DNA from: Azophilus sp965247035
GTDB taxonomy: Bacteria; Pseudomonadota; Gammaproteobacteria; Pseudomonadales; Azotimanducaceae
NCBI GenBank assembly: GCA_965247035.1
Contig: CBDFGJ010000003.1
Location: 930,001-994,000, forward strand
Direction: 5' to 3'
Length of the DNA: 64,000 bases
Shown piece by piece: positions 9,801-17,773 of this stretch (its first letter is position 1; every line of letters starts with the position of its first letter). The position numbers and the translations under genes are program-made. The notes under the pieces were generated by a model that worked only from the letters and a program-made list of their open reading frames with translations, was not told the DNA's origin and made no database searches.

Positions 9801-9875
9801 CAAACGGACTTTGAAGAAAAAGTCGAAGCCGAGTTTAATAGGATGATTGAGCAGATTATCGGGGAAAAGGCCTAG
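6822..9875 (+). CDS. res: Type III-like restriction subunit (Res), SF2 helicase with nuclease domain
   Basis: A 1017-residue DEAD/DEAH helicase-nuclease of the BPTD_3080 family of restriction endonucleases. Motif I is LATGAGKTT near residue 180; motif II is NDEAHH near 310; motif III is LDLSATPFF near 365; motif VI is EQVIGRALRR near 640. The C-terminal end has YIPDFIV and LIVEIKG, the D...ExK core of a PD-(D/E)xK nuclease. AAAGGA precedes the ATG. In type III systems Res translocates or switches on ATP and cuts DNA only when bound to Mod. Here Mod lies two genes downstream rather than directly upstream. Confidence 0.9.
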   Translation: MTNPFFEHPILNSPYDYPGRHWELDGSGQPTQQIRDVRRRAEFITPIPKPRKRKGSAGQSQLVFDEGKGLSTDEQQYDHTAIINSVRQQVDKWRNLPNPNDWRVTPETARLLQHWRHHNFSSLRPFFCQVEAVETAIWLTEVAPTAGKVGKGFLEHLTNANNDANPEIMRLALKLATGAGKTTVMAMLIAWQTINAVRKPQSKRFTRGFLIVAPGLTIRDRLRVLLPNDPNSYYQSRELVPGDMMADLDRAKIVITNYHAFKLRERMELSKVGRSLLQGRGDALNTLETEGQMLQRVIPDLMGMKNIMVINDEAHHCYREKPNHAADDDLKGDDKKEAAKNSEAARLWISGIEAVKRKLGVNRVLDLSATPFFLSGSGYAEGTLFPWAMSDFSLMDAIECGIVKLPRVPVADNIPGEDMPKFRNLWEHIRTRMPKKGRGKAKMLDPLNLPVELQTALEALYGHYKKTYQLWGKAGVRVPPCFIVVCNNTSTSKLVYDFISGFHRENDDGSTTLENGRLPLFRNFDEHGNPIARPRTLLIDSEQLESGEALDKNFHEMAADEIERFRYEMKQRGDHKGAENITEQDLLREVMNTVGKRDQLGESIRCVVSVSMLTEGWDANNVTHVLGVRAFGTQLLCEQVIGRALRRQSYDLNEDGLFNVEYADVLGIPFDFTAKPVVAPPQLPRETIQVKAIRPDRDALEIRFPRVAGYRVELPEERLTAEFNQDSVLELTPDLVGPSITKNAGIIGEDVDLSLEHLGDMRHSTLVFHITQRLLYTKWRDPGEEAKLHLFGQLKRITRQWLDNCLVCKGGTYPAQLMYQELADMACARITAGITRSLVGERPIKVMLDPYNPVGSTAHVNFNTSKTERWETDARYCHINWAILDSDWEGEFCRVAESHPQVKAYVKNHNLGLEVPYRHGSKTRTYIPDFIVNIDDGHGDDDLLHLIVEIKGCRREDAKEKKATMETYWVPGVNNQSQYGRWAFAEFTDVYEMQTDFEEKVEAEFNRMIEQIIGEKA

Positions 9876-9880
9876 TCACT

Positions 9881-11389
9881 ATGCCTGCCACCCACCAGAA
9901 GCAGATCAAGTTTGATGCGCGCAAACTCATGGAGCAAGCCATCGAAGTGATGCGGCAGTCAGTCTCTGAAGAACGAGAGGATGGTAAAGCCAGTCCGATG
10001 GTCGGGGCTGTGTTGTGGAAACCCGACGGTACCATCGAGGTGAGCTGTCGGGGTGAGCTGCGCTCAGGGGATCATGCCGAGTACACTCTATTGGAAAGAA
10101 AGAACTGCGACACCCAGCTGGATGGTTCTGTCCTGTTCGTCACACTGGAACCTTGCGCTCCCAATGCACGCAATACACCGAAGATGAGTTGCGCGGAGCG
10201 CATCGTTCTGGCCAGAATCAAAGAGGTATGGGTAGGCATTGAAGACCCGGACCCGACAGTTGATCGCAAGGGTATCAAGTATCTGCAAGACGCCGGCATT
10301 GCTGTGCACATGTTTGACCGCGAGCTGCAGGAGATCATTCAGGTGGAGAACAAGGATTTCCTCGCCCAGGCGCTGGAACGGGCAGAGGCGTTCATGGAAG
10401 AAACGACAAAGGAGGTGACACTTTCGACGTTGGAAAAGGCGGTTGATGTCACAGTAACCGACGACCTGTCAGATGCGGCGTTGAAAGAGTATCGACTGGT
10501 TGCCAAGATTAAAGCCAAGGTAGGGTCGGATGATTTCAATCGTCGCCTTTTGCAGCAAGGGCTCCTGAAAAAGGAAGATGAACAACTGAGCCCCACGGGC
10601 TTTGGATTACTGCTTTTCGGTAAAGAACCAAGAACGGTTATACCGCAAGCCGCGATGTTGGCGACGATCTATTATCCAGATGGTACGGAGGAAACCAAAG
10701 ATTTCGACGGGCCCATGGTGCTTATACCCAAACACATGGAGAAGTGGCTAAACGACAAGCTTCCTAACGTCATTGATCGTGGCGCCATGCAGCGGAAGGA
10801 CGTTCCACCACTTCCCTTCGAGATGATTCGTGAAGCGGTGGTCAACGCGCTGACCCACCGGGACTACGATATCCAAGGGGCCAAGTGCCAACTAGTCATC
10901 ACTGTTGACACAGTTACCGTGAAAAGCCCCGGAGGCCCGCTGCCACCCATCACCCTGAAGCAACTACAGGATTTCAATGCCCCAATGTTGAGTCGGAATC
11001 CCGTACTTCATTACGTTTTCGCACAGATGGAAATGGCCGAGGAAAGAGGTCTTGGCCTCAGGTCATTGAAAAAGCGAGCTGATGAGCTTGGTTTGCCCCT
11101 GCCCAAGTACAGTTTTGACGACCCCTATCTCGCGCTGATTCTCTACCGCAATCTGCAAGGTGTCGAGAATGAATTGCCGGAGGCGGTTGCCGGGAAGCTT
11201 AATGCGGACGAAAAAGTTGCGTGGCAGTTCCTCAATACCAAGAAGTCCGTTACCAACCGGGAGTTGATGGCAGAGCTGGAGTTCGACGAGCGGAAGGCTC
11301 AGCGGGTCTTGAAAAAACTGATAGACCTAAACCTGCTACGTAAGCTGGGCAAAGGACCCGCGACCTCGTACGAGGTCGTTCAGTCATGA
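9881..11389 (+). CDS. Cytidine-deaminase-like / GHKL-ATPase (RecG C-terminal-like) fusion protein
   Basis: 502 residues with an unusual domain order. Residues 15-150 form a RibD/CMP-deaminase-type zinc domain: HAE at 65-67 and PC at 91-92 with a further Cys at 104, although the spacing PC-x11-C is longer than usual. Residues about 230-440 match the HATPase_c_4 (RecG C-terminal-like) family, with FEMIREAVVNALTHRDY as N-box and AEERGLGLRSL as glycine box. The last 60 residues look like a winged helix. It starts 5 bp after res. No function is known to me; the context suggests a defence role, for instance nucleotide or nucleic-acid deamination gated by ATP. Confidence 0.75.
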   Translation: MPATHQKQIKFDARKLMEQAIEVMRQSVSEEREDGKASPMVGAVLWKPDGTIEVSCRGELRSGDHAEYTLLERKNCDTQLDGSVLFVTLEPCAPNARNTPKMSCAERIVLARIKEVWVGIEDPDPTVDRKGIKYLQDAGIAVHMFDRELQEIIQVENKDFLAQALERAEAFMEETTKEVTLSTLEKAVDVTVTDDLSDAALKEYRLVAKIKAKVGSDDFNRRLLQQGLLKKEDEQLSPTGFGLLLFGKEPRTVIPQAAMLATIYYPDGTEETKDFDGPMVLIPKHMEKWLNDKLPNVIDRGAMQRKDVPPLPFEMIREAVVNALTHRDYDIQGAKCQLVITVDTVTVKSPGGPLPPITLKQLQDFNAPMLSRNPVLHYVFAQMEMAEERGLGLRSLKKRADELGLPLPKYSFDDPYLALILYRNLQGVENELPEAVAGKLNADEKVAWQFLNTKKSVTNRELMAELEFDERKAQRVLKKLIDLNLLRKLGKGPATSYEVVQS

Positions 11390-11398
11390 GAGGGAAAG

Positions 11399-11430
11399 CA
11401 ATCCCGACGCAAGTCCCGACAAAGTGTCTG
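11399..11430 (+). repeat. First copy of a hairpin-bearing repeat upstream of mod
   Basis: Two CCCGAC boxes then AAAGTGTC. It corresponds to the repeat at 11459-11495, with an imperfect version of the same hairpin. It lies in the 197-bp gap before the methyltransferase gene. Confidence 0.6.
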
Positions 11431-11458
11431 GATATATGGTTGTTGTTGGAGAAAAATA

Positions 11459-11495
11459 TCAATCCCGACAATAATCCCGACAAAGTGTCGGGATT
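11459..11495 (+). promoter_or_regulatory. Second copy of the repeat with a perfect palindrome; possible operator
   Basis: Arms AATCCCGACA (11473-11482) and TGTCGGGATT (11486-11495) pair perfectly around AAG. An extra AATCCCGACA lies just upstream. No T-run follows, so a factor-independent terminator is unlikely. The position about 90 bp before the mod start suggests an operator or a leader RNA hairpin. A 60-codon frame (11386-11568) runs through it but has no recognisable homology. Confidence 0.5.
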
Positions 11496-11586
11496 CACTC
11501 TATGCCGAAAACGCGTTAAAGCGAGTTCTGCTATACCGTCAGCGGCAGAGATGTTATGCGACAAGTGAAATAGTAAAGGCGCGTTT

Positions 11587-14367
11587 ATGGCAAAGAAACA
11601 AAGCAAAAAAACCGTTGAGTCCCTCACCCACGAGGAAGCCTCACGCAGGAATATTCCCACCGCCGAATATCATTCCGTGATGCAGAAGGAAGAACAAAGC
11701 TCGATCCGCGTCGCCTACGAGCGCCGCAATCGCGACCTTGATCCGCAACTGGTTTGGCGCGGTAAAGATGAGCAGGATTGGTCCGATCTGGTGGTGCATG
11801 CTCCGCCGCTGTATATCCAGGAAAAGGTTCACCCCAAGATATTGATTGATGACCTGTTGCGCCGTGCCGAGGCCGATGAAGTAGAAGCCGAGCCTCAGGT
11901 AGATTTATTTGCTGATTTCAACGGCGTGCCTGACGAGGGAGCCAAAACCGAGTTTTACCAGCACGATGCCAACTGGTCGAACCGCATGATACTGGGTGAC
12001 AGCTTGCAGGTGATGGCGTCTCTGGCCGAGCGCGAGGGCCTGCGCGGCAAAGTGCAATGCATCTACATCGACCCGCCCTACGGCATCAAGTTCAACTCCA
12101 ACTTCCAATGGTCCACCACCAGCCGCGACGTGAAGGACGGCAAGGCCGACCACATCACCCGCGAGCCCGAGCAGGTGAAAGCGTTCCGCGACACCTGGCG
12201 CGACGGCATCCACTCCTACCTCACCTATCTGCGCGACCGGCTGACCGTGGCGCGAGACCTGCTGGCCGACTCGGGTTCGATCTTCGTCCAGATCGGGGAC
12301 GAGAATGTGCATCGGGTACGGGCACTGATGGACGAAGTGTTTGGGGAGCGCAACCTGATCGCCTTAGTTGCATACGCAAAAACTACTGGATTCTCTGGTA
12401 CTCACCTGTCATCGGTCTGTGACTATTTGGTTTGGTATGTCAAGGCGGCGCCAAGCCTAAAGTATCGCCCGCTTTTCGACGCCAAGACACCAGCCGGTGA
12501 GGGAGCCTCCAAGTACAAACCGGCCTCTGCCATTAAGGCCATTAAGGCCCTAACAAGCTCTAGCATTGATCAGACGCGCCTTGTGACGTCAGCTGATCTG
12601 ACGTCACAAGGCGCGTCGGTCAACTCAGAGCAGTTGTTCCGATTTAGAGGCGCTGAACGGATACCGCCCGCCGGACTTCATTGGAAGACCACTGTCTCTG
12701 GATTGGACCGTTTGTCAAAAGCGGAAAGAATCATCCAAGAAGGCAAATCAATCCGATACGTCCGGTTCTTGGATGATTTCGCAATTTACCCTCGGACGAA
12801 TGTGTGGCTGGACATCGGAGGTGTTCAAAGTCGCACCGATCCAAAAGTGTACGTCGTCCAGACTGCTACTGAAGCCGTAAAGCGCTGTATCCTCATGACC
12901 ACCGACCCCGGCGATCTGGTACTCGACCCCACCTGTGGCTCCGGCACCACGGCCTATGTGGCCGAACAGTGGGGGCGACGGTGGATCTCCATCGACACCT
13001 CTCGTGTCGCGCTGGCGCTTGCTCGCGCTCGGATCATGGGCGCGCGCTATCCCTACTACCTGCTCGCCGACAGCCCCGAGGGGCAGCGCAAGGAAGTGGA
13101 GATCACGCGCACTGTCCCGTCCGAAACCCCGACCCGGGGCGACATCCGGCAGGGCTTTGTCTACGAACGGGTGCCGCACATCATGCTGAAATCCATCGCC
13201 AACAATGCCGAGATCGACGTGATCTGGGAGAAGTTTCAGGAAACGCTGGAACCGCTGCGCGAACAGTTGAACACCGCCCTCGGCAAATCCTGGCAGGAAT
13301 GGGAAATCCGCCGCGATGCGGACGACGAATGGCCCGCGGACGCCAAGGAGGCGCACACCAAATGGTGGGAAGTGCGTATTGAGCGTCAGAAGGAGATCGA
13401 TGCCTCCATCGCCGCCAAGGCCGGGTTCGAATACCTCTACGACAAACCCTACGAAGACAAGAAAAAGGTTCGTGTCGCCGGGCCATTCACGGTAGAGAGC
13501 CTTTCACCCCACCGAATACTGGACGTGGATGAAAACGACGAACTTATTGATGACAGTATTTCAGAATCCAAAGAAGGGTATGGCGAGGCACAGAACTTTG
13601 TACAAATGATTCTGGAAAACCTGAAAACCGCCGGAGTACAACAGGCGCACAAGGAAAATAAAGTGGACTTCACCGCACTGACTCCCTGGCCCGGTGAGCT
13701 AATCTGCGCTGAAGGCCGCTACTTCGAAGGTAAGGAAGACTCCGGCACTGAGAAACGAGCGGGTATATTTATCGGCCCGGAATTCGGCACAGTCTCTCGC
13801 CTCGACTTGGTAGCCGCTGCCCGCGAAGCAGGTGATGCTGGTTTTGATGTGCTCATCTGCTGCGCCTTCAACTACGATGCTCACTCAACAGAGTTCAACA
13901 AACTTGGCCGCATCCCCGTTCTCAAAGCCAGAATGAACGCCGACCTGCACATGGCCGCCGATCTTAAAAACACCGGCAAGGGCAATCTCTTCGTTATCTT
14001 TGGTGAGCCAGACATCGACATTATCGATGCAGAAGACGGACAGATTCAGATTAAAGTCAACGGCGTCGATGTCTTCCACCCCAACACCGGCGAAGTCCGC
14101 AGCGACGGTGCCGATGGCATCGCCTGCTGGTTGATCGACAGCGACTACAACGAAGAAAGCTTCTTCGTCCGCCACGCCTATTTCCTCGGCGCCAACGACC
14201 CCTACAAATCACTCAAAACCACCCTCAAGGCCGAGATCAACGAAGATGCCTGGGCCACGCTTAACAGCGATACTTCAAGACCTTTTACTAAACCAAAATC
14301 GGGCCGCATAGCGGTGAAAGTGATTAACCATCTTGGGGATGAAGTGATGAAGGTGTTTAGGGTGTGA
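11587..14367 (+). CDS. mod: Type III-like DNA methyltransferase (Mod)
   Basis: A 926-residue adenine/cytosine-N methyltransferase. The catalytic DPPY is in CIYIDPPYGIKF near residue 162, and the AdoMet motif is LDPTCGSGTT near 446, the beta-class order of type III Mod proteins. The segment between them, about residues 257-435, is the target recognition domain. It is visibly poorer in G+C than the flanks and holds a 20-bp perfect inverted repeat. A long C-terminal part (600-926) follows. AAGG lies before the ATG. The protein would both methylate the recognition site and guide Res. Target site cannot be predicted. Confidence 0.88.
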   Translation: MAKKQSKKTVESLTHEEASRRNIPTAEYHSVMQKEEQSSIRVAYERRNRDLDPQLVWRGKDEQDWSDLVVHAPPLYIQEKVHPKILIDDLLRRAEADEVEAEPQVDLFADFNGVPDEGAKTEFYQHDANWSNRMILGDSLQVMASLAEREGLRGKVQCIYIDPPYGIKFNSNFQWSTTSRDVKDGKADHITREPEQVKAFRDTWRDGIHSYLTYLRDRLTVARDLLADSGSIFVQIGDENVHRVRALMDEVFGERNLIALVAYAKTTGFSGTHLSSVCDYLVWYVKAAPSLKYRPLFDAKTPAGEGASKYKPASAIKAIKALTSSSIDQTRLVTSADLTSQGASVNSEQLFRFRGAERIPPAGLHWKTTVSGLDRLSKAERIIQEGKSIRYVRFLDDFAIYPRTNVWLDIGGVQSRTDPKVYVVQTATEAVKRCILMTTDPGDLVLDPTCGSGTTAYVAEQWGRRWISIDTSRVALALARARIMGARYPYYLLADSPEGQRKEVEITRTVPSETPTRGDIRQGFVYERVPHIMLKSIANNAEIDVIWEKFQETLEPLREQLNTALGKSWQEWEIRRDADDEWPADAKEAHTKWWEVRIERQKEIDASIAAKAGFEYLYDKPYEDKKKVRVAGPFTVESLSPHRILDVDENDELIDDSISESKEGYGEAQNFVQMILENLKTAGVQQAHKENKVDFTALTPWPGELICAEGRYFEGKEDSGTEKRAGIFIGPEFGTVSRLDLVAAAREAGDAGFDVLICCAFNYDAHSTEFNKLGRIPVLKARMNADLHMAADLKNTGKGNLFVIFGEPDIDIIDAEDGQIQIKVNGVDVFHPNTGEVRSDGADGIACWLIDSDYNEESFFVRHAYFLGANDPYKSLKTTLKAEINEDAWATLNSDTSRPFTKPKSGRIAVKVINHLGDEVMKVFRV
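12573..12617 (+). repeat. Perfect 20-bp inverted repeat inside mod
   Basis: The left arm 12573-12592 begins GACGCGCCTTGTG and the right arm 12598-12617 is its exact reverse complement, with a 5-base loop. It lies in the recognition-domain part of mod and encodes the VTSADLTSQGAS stretch. Confidence 0.9.
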
Positions 14368-14471
14368 CTATAAATGTGGCCCTATTTGATAGTTTGATAG
14401 TTTGGTAGTAACTTTACGTAATCCTATTTTATTGGAGCCACCTTTTGCACAAATTTAAGAAGGATGAATAA
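14368..14471 (+). promoter_or_regulatory. AT-rich gap with TTTGATAG repeats; possible promoter of the SIR2 module
   Basis: A 104-bp AT-rich stretch with three near-identical TTTGATAG/TTTGGTAG units at about 14387-14409. TTGATA could serve as a -35 box with an A+T-rich -10 near 14420, but no strong match is seen. AAGGATGA before ATG 14472 is a good ribosome site. Confidence 0.35.
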
Positions 14472-15686
14472 ATGAGCAGTGAATTGCAATTCCATGATGC
14501 GCAGAAAACTCTTACGGAGTTGAGAGACCACTTGGCGCGCCACGATAAGCCAATTGCATTTTTCTTTGGCGCTGGATCGTCGAGTGCTGTTCAAGTTCCG
14601 CTGCCAAATAATCAAGGTACCCAACCTCTTATCCCTGCTGTTACTGGGCTGACCAAACTGTGTCAAGAAGACGTAAATGCATTAGGTCAAAAATTCGAAA
14701 AGGCTTGGATCTCTATCGTGACTCAATGTAAGGAAAATAAACAAGATCCTAATGTCGAAACAATCCTTTCTCGCTTACGGATGATGCTAAATGCAATCGG
14801 AAAGTCAGATACTCTATCAGGTCTTAATAGGGCCGAGTTAGGAATGCTGGAAAAGTCTGTGCGGAAGACGATTGCAAGAGTTGTAGCTCCCAATCTAGAT
14901 ATGATCACTAATGATTTTCCGCATCGCAAGTTCGGTCGCTGGTTATCAAAAACTTCGCGGCAAAACCCAGTTGAGATATTTACGGTGAACTATGATGTTC
15001 TTTTTGAATATGCTCTTGAAGCGGAACGTATACTTATATTTGATGGATTTGTAGGATGCTACAGGCCATTTTTTCATCCAGATTCATTGCGTCGATTGGA
15101 GACTGCACCTGGAGCAAACTGGACAAGATTGTGGAAAATGCATGGATCTGTGAGCTGGCGGCAAATTGAGCAAGATGGCCGGTATCGTGTGGTTCGAGGA
15201 GAGCCGAACTCTGAAGGCGAGATGATTTTTCCATCATACCAAAAATATGATGAGTCTCGTCAACAACCATACTCTGCGTTTACTGATCGTCTCAGTAGAT
15301 TTCTTGAACAGGACGATGCACTTTTGATAGTTGTTGGGTTCAGCTTTGGTGATGAACATATCAACAATCTTATTTTCCAAGCGCTGGAAAATAGACCACG
15401 AACACATGTTTACGCTCTTCAATATACGGATCTACCAGAAAATAGTGATCTTGTTAGTCGTGCAAAGCAAAGGTCAAACATGATCGTAGTCGGCCCAAAA
15501 TTCGGGGTTGTTGGGGGAAGACGCGCAAAGTGGACACCAATTGAAAGTCCACTATTTATGGGGGATATCTTTGAGCTCATAGAAGGCGATGAAGTAGGAG
15601 AAGAATCCACCAAATTAGGTGTTATGAAGATTGGTGATTTCGTAGTCTTTTGCGAATTTTTAGAAGCAATGATACAGGGTAATTAA
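14472..15686 (+). CDS. SIR2-like NADase, defence effector
   Basis: 404 residues of the SIR2_2 type. Seen: FFFGAGSSSAV near residue 31 for NAD binding, FTVNYDVLFEY near 175, WKMHGSVSW near 222 with the likely catalytic His, and VVGFSFGDEHINNL near 297. In anti-phage systems such proteins degrade NAD+ and stop growth of infected cells. The gene stops 2 bp before herA, matching the known SIR2-HerA pair. G+C is clearly lower than in mod, pointing to separate origin. Confidence 0.85.
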   Translation: MSSELQFHDAQKTLTELRDHLARHDKPIAFFFGAGSSSAVQVPLPNNQGTQPLIPAVTGLTKLCQEDVNALGQKFEKAWISIVTQCKENKQDPNVETILSRLRMMLNAIGKSDTLSGLNRAELGMLEKSVRKTIARVVAPNLDMITNDFPHRKFGRWLSKTSRQNPVEIFTVNYDVLFEYALEAERILIFDGFVGCYRPFFHPDSLRRLETAPGANWTRLWKMHGSVSWRQIEQDGRYRVVRGEPNSEGEMIFPSYQKYDESRQQPYSAFTDRLSRFLEQDDALLIVVGFSFGDEHINNLIFQALENRPRTHVYALQYTDLPENSDLVSRAKQRSNMIVVGPKFGVVGGRRAKWTPIESPLFMGDIFELIEGDEVGEESTKLGVMKIGDFVVFCEFLEAMIQGN

Positions 15687-15688
15687 AT

Positions 15689-17560
15689 ATGCCAATCGTG
15701 GACCCTACATTCATTGGTCAGGTTGCCTCGGTTTCTGGGTCCGTAGTTCGTGTTCGGCTTCGTGAAGATATGCCTTCAACGTTGGTGATGATCGGAGGAG
15801 AGTCTTATCGAGTTGGACAGGTCGGTGGATTTCTCCGAATTACACTTGGTTATTCCAATCTTTATGCAGTTTGCACCCAAATTGGAGCAGACGCTGCTCC
15901 TTTGGGCGGGTCTGAGATGCCTGTCACAACCAGCCTTGAACAAGACTTTGAGTCTAAATTATCTGGGTATCGATGGATGACTATTATCCTATTTGGCGAA
16001 GGATTAGGTTCATCCTTTGAACGAGGGGTTGGTCAATATCCGACAGTTGGTGATGAGGTCCATCTTGTTACCAACGATGATTTAGAAGTCATTTATGACT
16101 GGTCTAAAGATAAACAAGGTACAATTTCAGTTGGACAGATTGCTTCAGCTTCAGGAATATCAGCTGATGTAAGCGTTGCCGGTTTGGTGAGCCGACATAG
16201 CGCAATTGTAGGTTCAACTGGCGCAGGAAAATCAAATCTCGTAACTGTCTTATTGGAAACAATGTCTGATGGAAGTTTGCCCAATTCCCGAACAATCGTA
16301 ATTGACCCACATGGTGAATATGCTACCGCTCTCGGTGATAAAGCTCGTGTATTCAGACTTCGGCCGAACGAACAAGCTGGAGAACGAGCGTTTTGGATAC
16401 CTTTTTGGGCACTTCCTTTTGCTGAACTACAACAACTTATACTTGGTGGCCTTCAGCCCAACCATGAGGCTGCCATTCGAGATATCGTTCTTGATATGAA
16501 GGTCGAAGCTGCAAAACACCTTGAAGTTGCTCCTCCATTGGAAACACTAACTGCAGACTCTCCAGTTCCTTTCAGCATTAAGCAGCTATGGTATACATTA
16601 GATCAGTTTGAACGTGTCACCTTCAGTGCCGCGAATCAACAGACCGAAGATAGTAGGAACGATCCAGAGGAGGTGGGTGACCCAAACAAATTGAAATCTG
16701 ACCGATATCCTGCTGCGAGTCCATATAACCAGGCACCATATAAAAATGGTCGTAAGAGAAATATTGAGCGCCAACTAGAATTCATGCGGAGTCGATTGCG
16801 TGACGCGAGGTTTTCATTCCTTTTCTCTCCTGGAGATGGCTTTTCACCGAAATTGAATGGAAAGGTTGATAGTGATTTGGATTTGCTTGTAAAGGATTGG
16901 ATTGGGCATGACAAGCCTATTACGATTTTTGATGTTTCGGGTCTCCCTTCTGAAGTCTTGCCTACCATTGTTGGAACCATGCTGCGAATTGTTTATGACA
17001 TGTTATTTTGGTCCCAAGAGCTTCCAATAGGTGGACGAGAACAACCGTTATTAATTATTCTAGAGGAAGCTCATAGGTTTGTTCCAGAAGGGGATAATAG
17101 TCCTGCACATCGCACGCTTTCTATGATAGCGAAAGAAGGGCGTAAATACGGAACAGGACTAATGCTCGTTACGCAACGGCCATCAGAAATTGACAGTGCA
17201 ATTCTTAGTCAGTGCGGTTCACTTGTTTCTCTTCGAATTACAAATTCAGCGGATCGCGCCAAGATTGCAGCCGCAGTGCCAGATGATCTTGGTGGATTGA
17301 TAGAACAACTGCCTTCTCTTCGTACCGGGGAAGGAATTTTTTTAGGCGAAGTTATGCCTATTCCTTCCCGCGTTCGTATTCGGAAAGCAAAGGAAAAGCC
17401 TATAGGTGATGATCCCCATCTCCCCGAGGCATGGCAAGTGACAGAGCGCCCGGATGAAAAATTATATTCGCTAGGACTGAAAAATTGGCGCGCACAATCA
17501 TTGTTGGGAGAGATAGTTGATAATAATGTTGAGCAACTAGAAGGAGAGAGCGATGCCTGA
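15689..17560 (+). CDS. HerA-like hexameric ATPase, partner of SIR2
   Basis: 623 residues of the HerA/FtsK superfamily. An N-terminal beta-barrel of HAS type (FIGQVASVSGSVVRVRL) is followed by Walker A GSTGAGKSN near residue 175, Walker B LLIILEEAHRF near 455, and a sensor region GTGLMLVTQRPSEIDSAIL. HerA proteins form rings that translocate DNA; in SIR2-HerA systems the two proteins form one large complex with NADase and nuclease activity. It overlaps the KTSC gene by 8 bp. Confidence 0.88.
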   Translation: MPIVDPTFIGQVASVSGSVVRVRLREDMPSTLVMIGGESYRVGQVGGFLRITLGYSNLYAVCTQIGADAAPLGGSEMPVTTSLEQDFESKLSGYRWMTIILFGEGLGSSFERGVGQYPTVGDEVHLVTNDDLEVIYDWSKDKQGTISVGQIASASGISADVSVAGLVSRHSAIVGSTGAGKSNLVTVLLETMSDGSLPNSRTIVIDPHGEYATALGDKARVFRLRPNEQAGERAFWIPFWALPFAELQQLILGGLQPNHEAAIRDIVLDMKVEAAKHLEVAPPLETLTADSPVPFSIKQLWYTLDQFERVTFSAANQQTEDSRNDPEEVGDPNKLKSDRYPAASPYNQAPYKNGRKRNIERQLEFMRSRLRDARFSFLFSPGDGFSPKLNGKVDSDLDLLVKDWIGHDKPITIFDVSGLPSEVLPTIVGTMLRIVYDMLFWSQELPIGGREQPLLIILEEAHRFVPEGDNSPAHRTLSMIAKEGRKYGTGLMLVTQRPSEIDSAILSQCGSLVSLRITNSADRAKIAAAVPDDLGGLIEQLPSLRTGEGIFLGEVMPIPSRVRIRKAKEKPIGDDPHLPEAWQVTERPDEKLYSLGLKNWRAQSLLGEIVDNNVEQLEGESDA

Positions 17561-17768
17561 AATGCATTATGTAGACTCGAGCAGCATCGAAGCAATTGGA
17601 CACGAACCTGATCTACAAGAGCTTCATGTTCGGTTTCTGAAGAGTGGGGAGACGTATGTTTATTATGGAGTAGAAGAATGGGTCTTTCAGGAGATGATAC
17701 AGGCAGATTCAAAAGGAGGGTATTTGAATAGCAGCATCAAAGGTCATTACGATTACGGGAAAGTATAG
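17553..17768 (+). CDS. KTSC-domain small protein
   Basis: 71 residues that match the KTSC family (domain related to the C-terminus of some lysyl-tRNA synthetases). Seen: the SSSIEAIGHEPDLQELHVRFLKSGETYVYYGV core and the C-terminal GGYLNSSIKGHY. It overlaps herA by 8 bp and ends 5 bp before the RelE-UvrD gene, so it could belong to either module. KTSC proteins are suspected to bind nucleic acid, but the role is unknown. Its AT-rich composition is like that of SIR2 and herA. Confidence 0.8.
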   Translation: MPEMHYVDSSSIEAIGHEPDLQELHVRFLKSGETYVYYGVEEWVFQEMIQADSKGGYLNSSIKGHYDYGKV

Positions 17769-17773
17769 GGCGT

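Noticed and set aside
11386..11568. A 60-codon frame overlapping the GHKL-fusion stop
   Set aside because: Its sequence is made largely by the paired DNA repeats and has no homology pattern; the repeats themselves are reported instead.
12545..12640. A possible integron attC site (CCTAACAAG before the large hairpin)
   Set aside because: No matching GTTAGG-type end follows the hairpin, and the stretch is inside a conserved part of mod.
12640..12656. 15-bp match to the IS66 right end near 6528
   Set aside because: One or two such matches are expected by chance in 64 kb, and the frame of mod continues normally.
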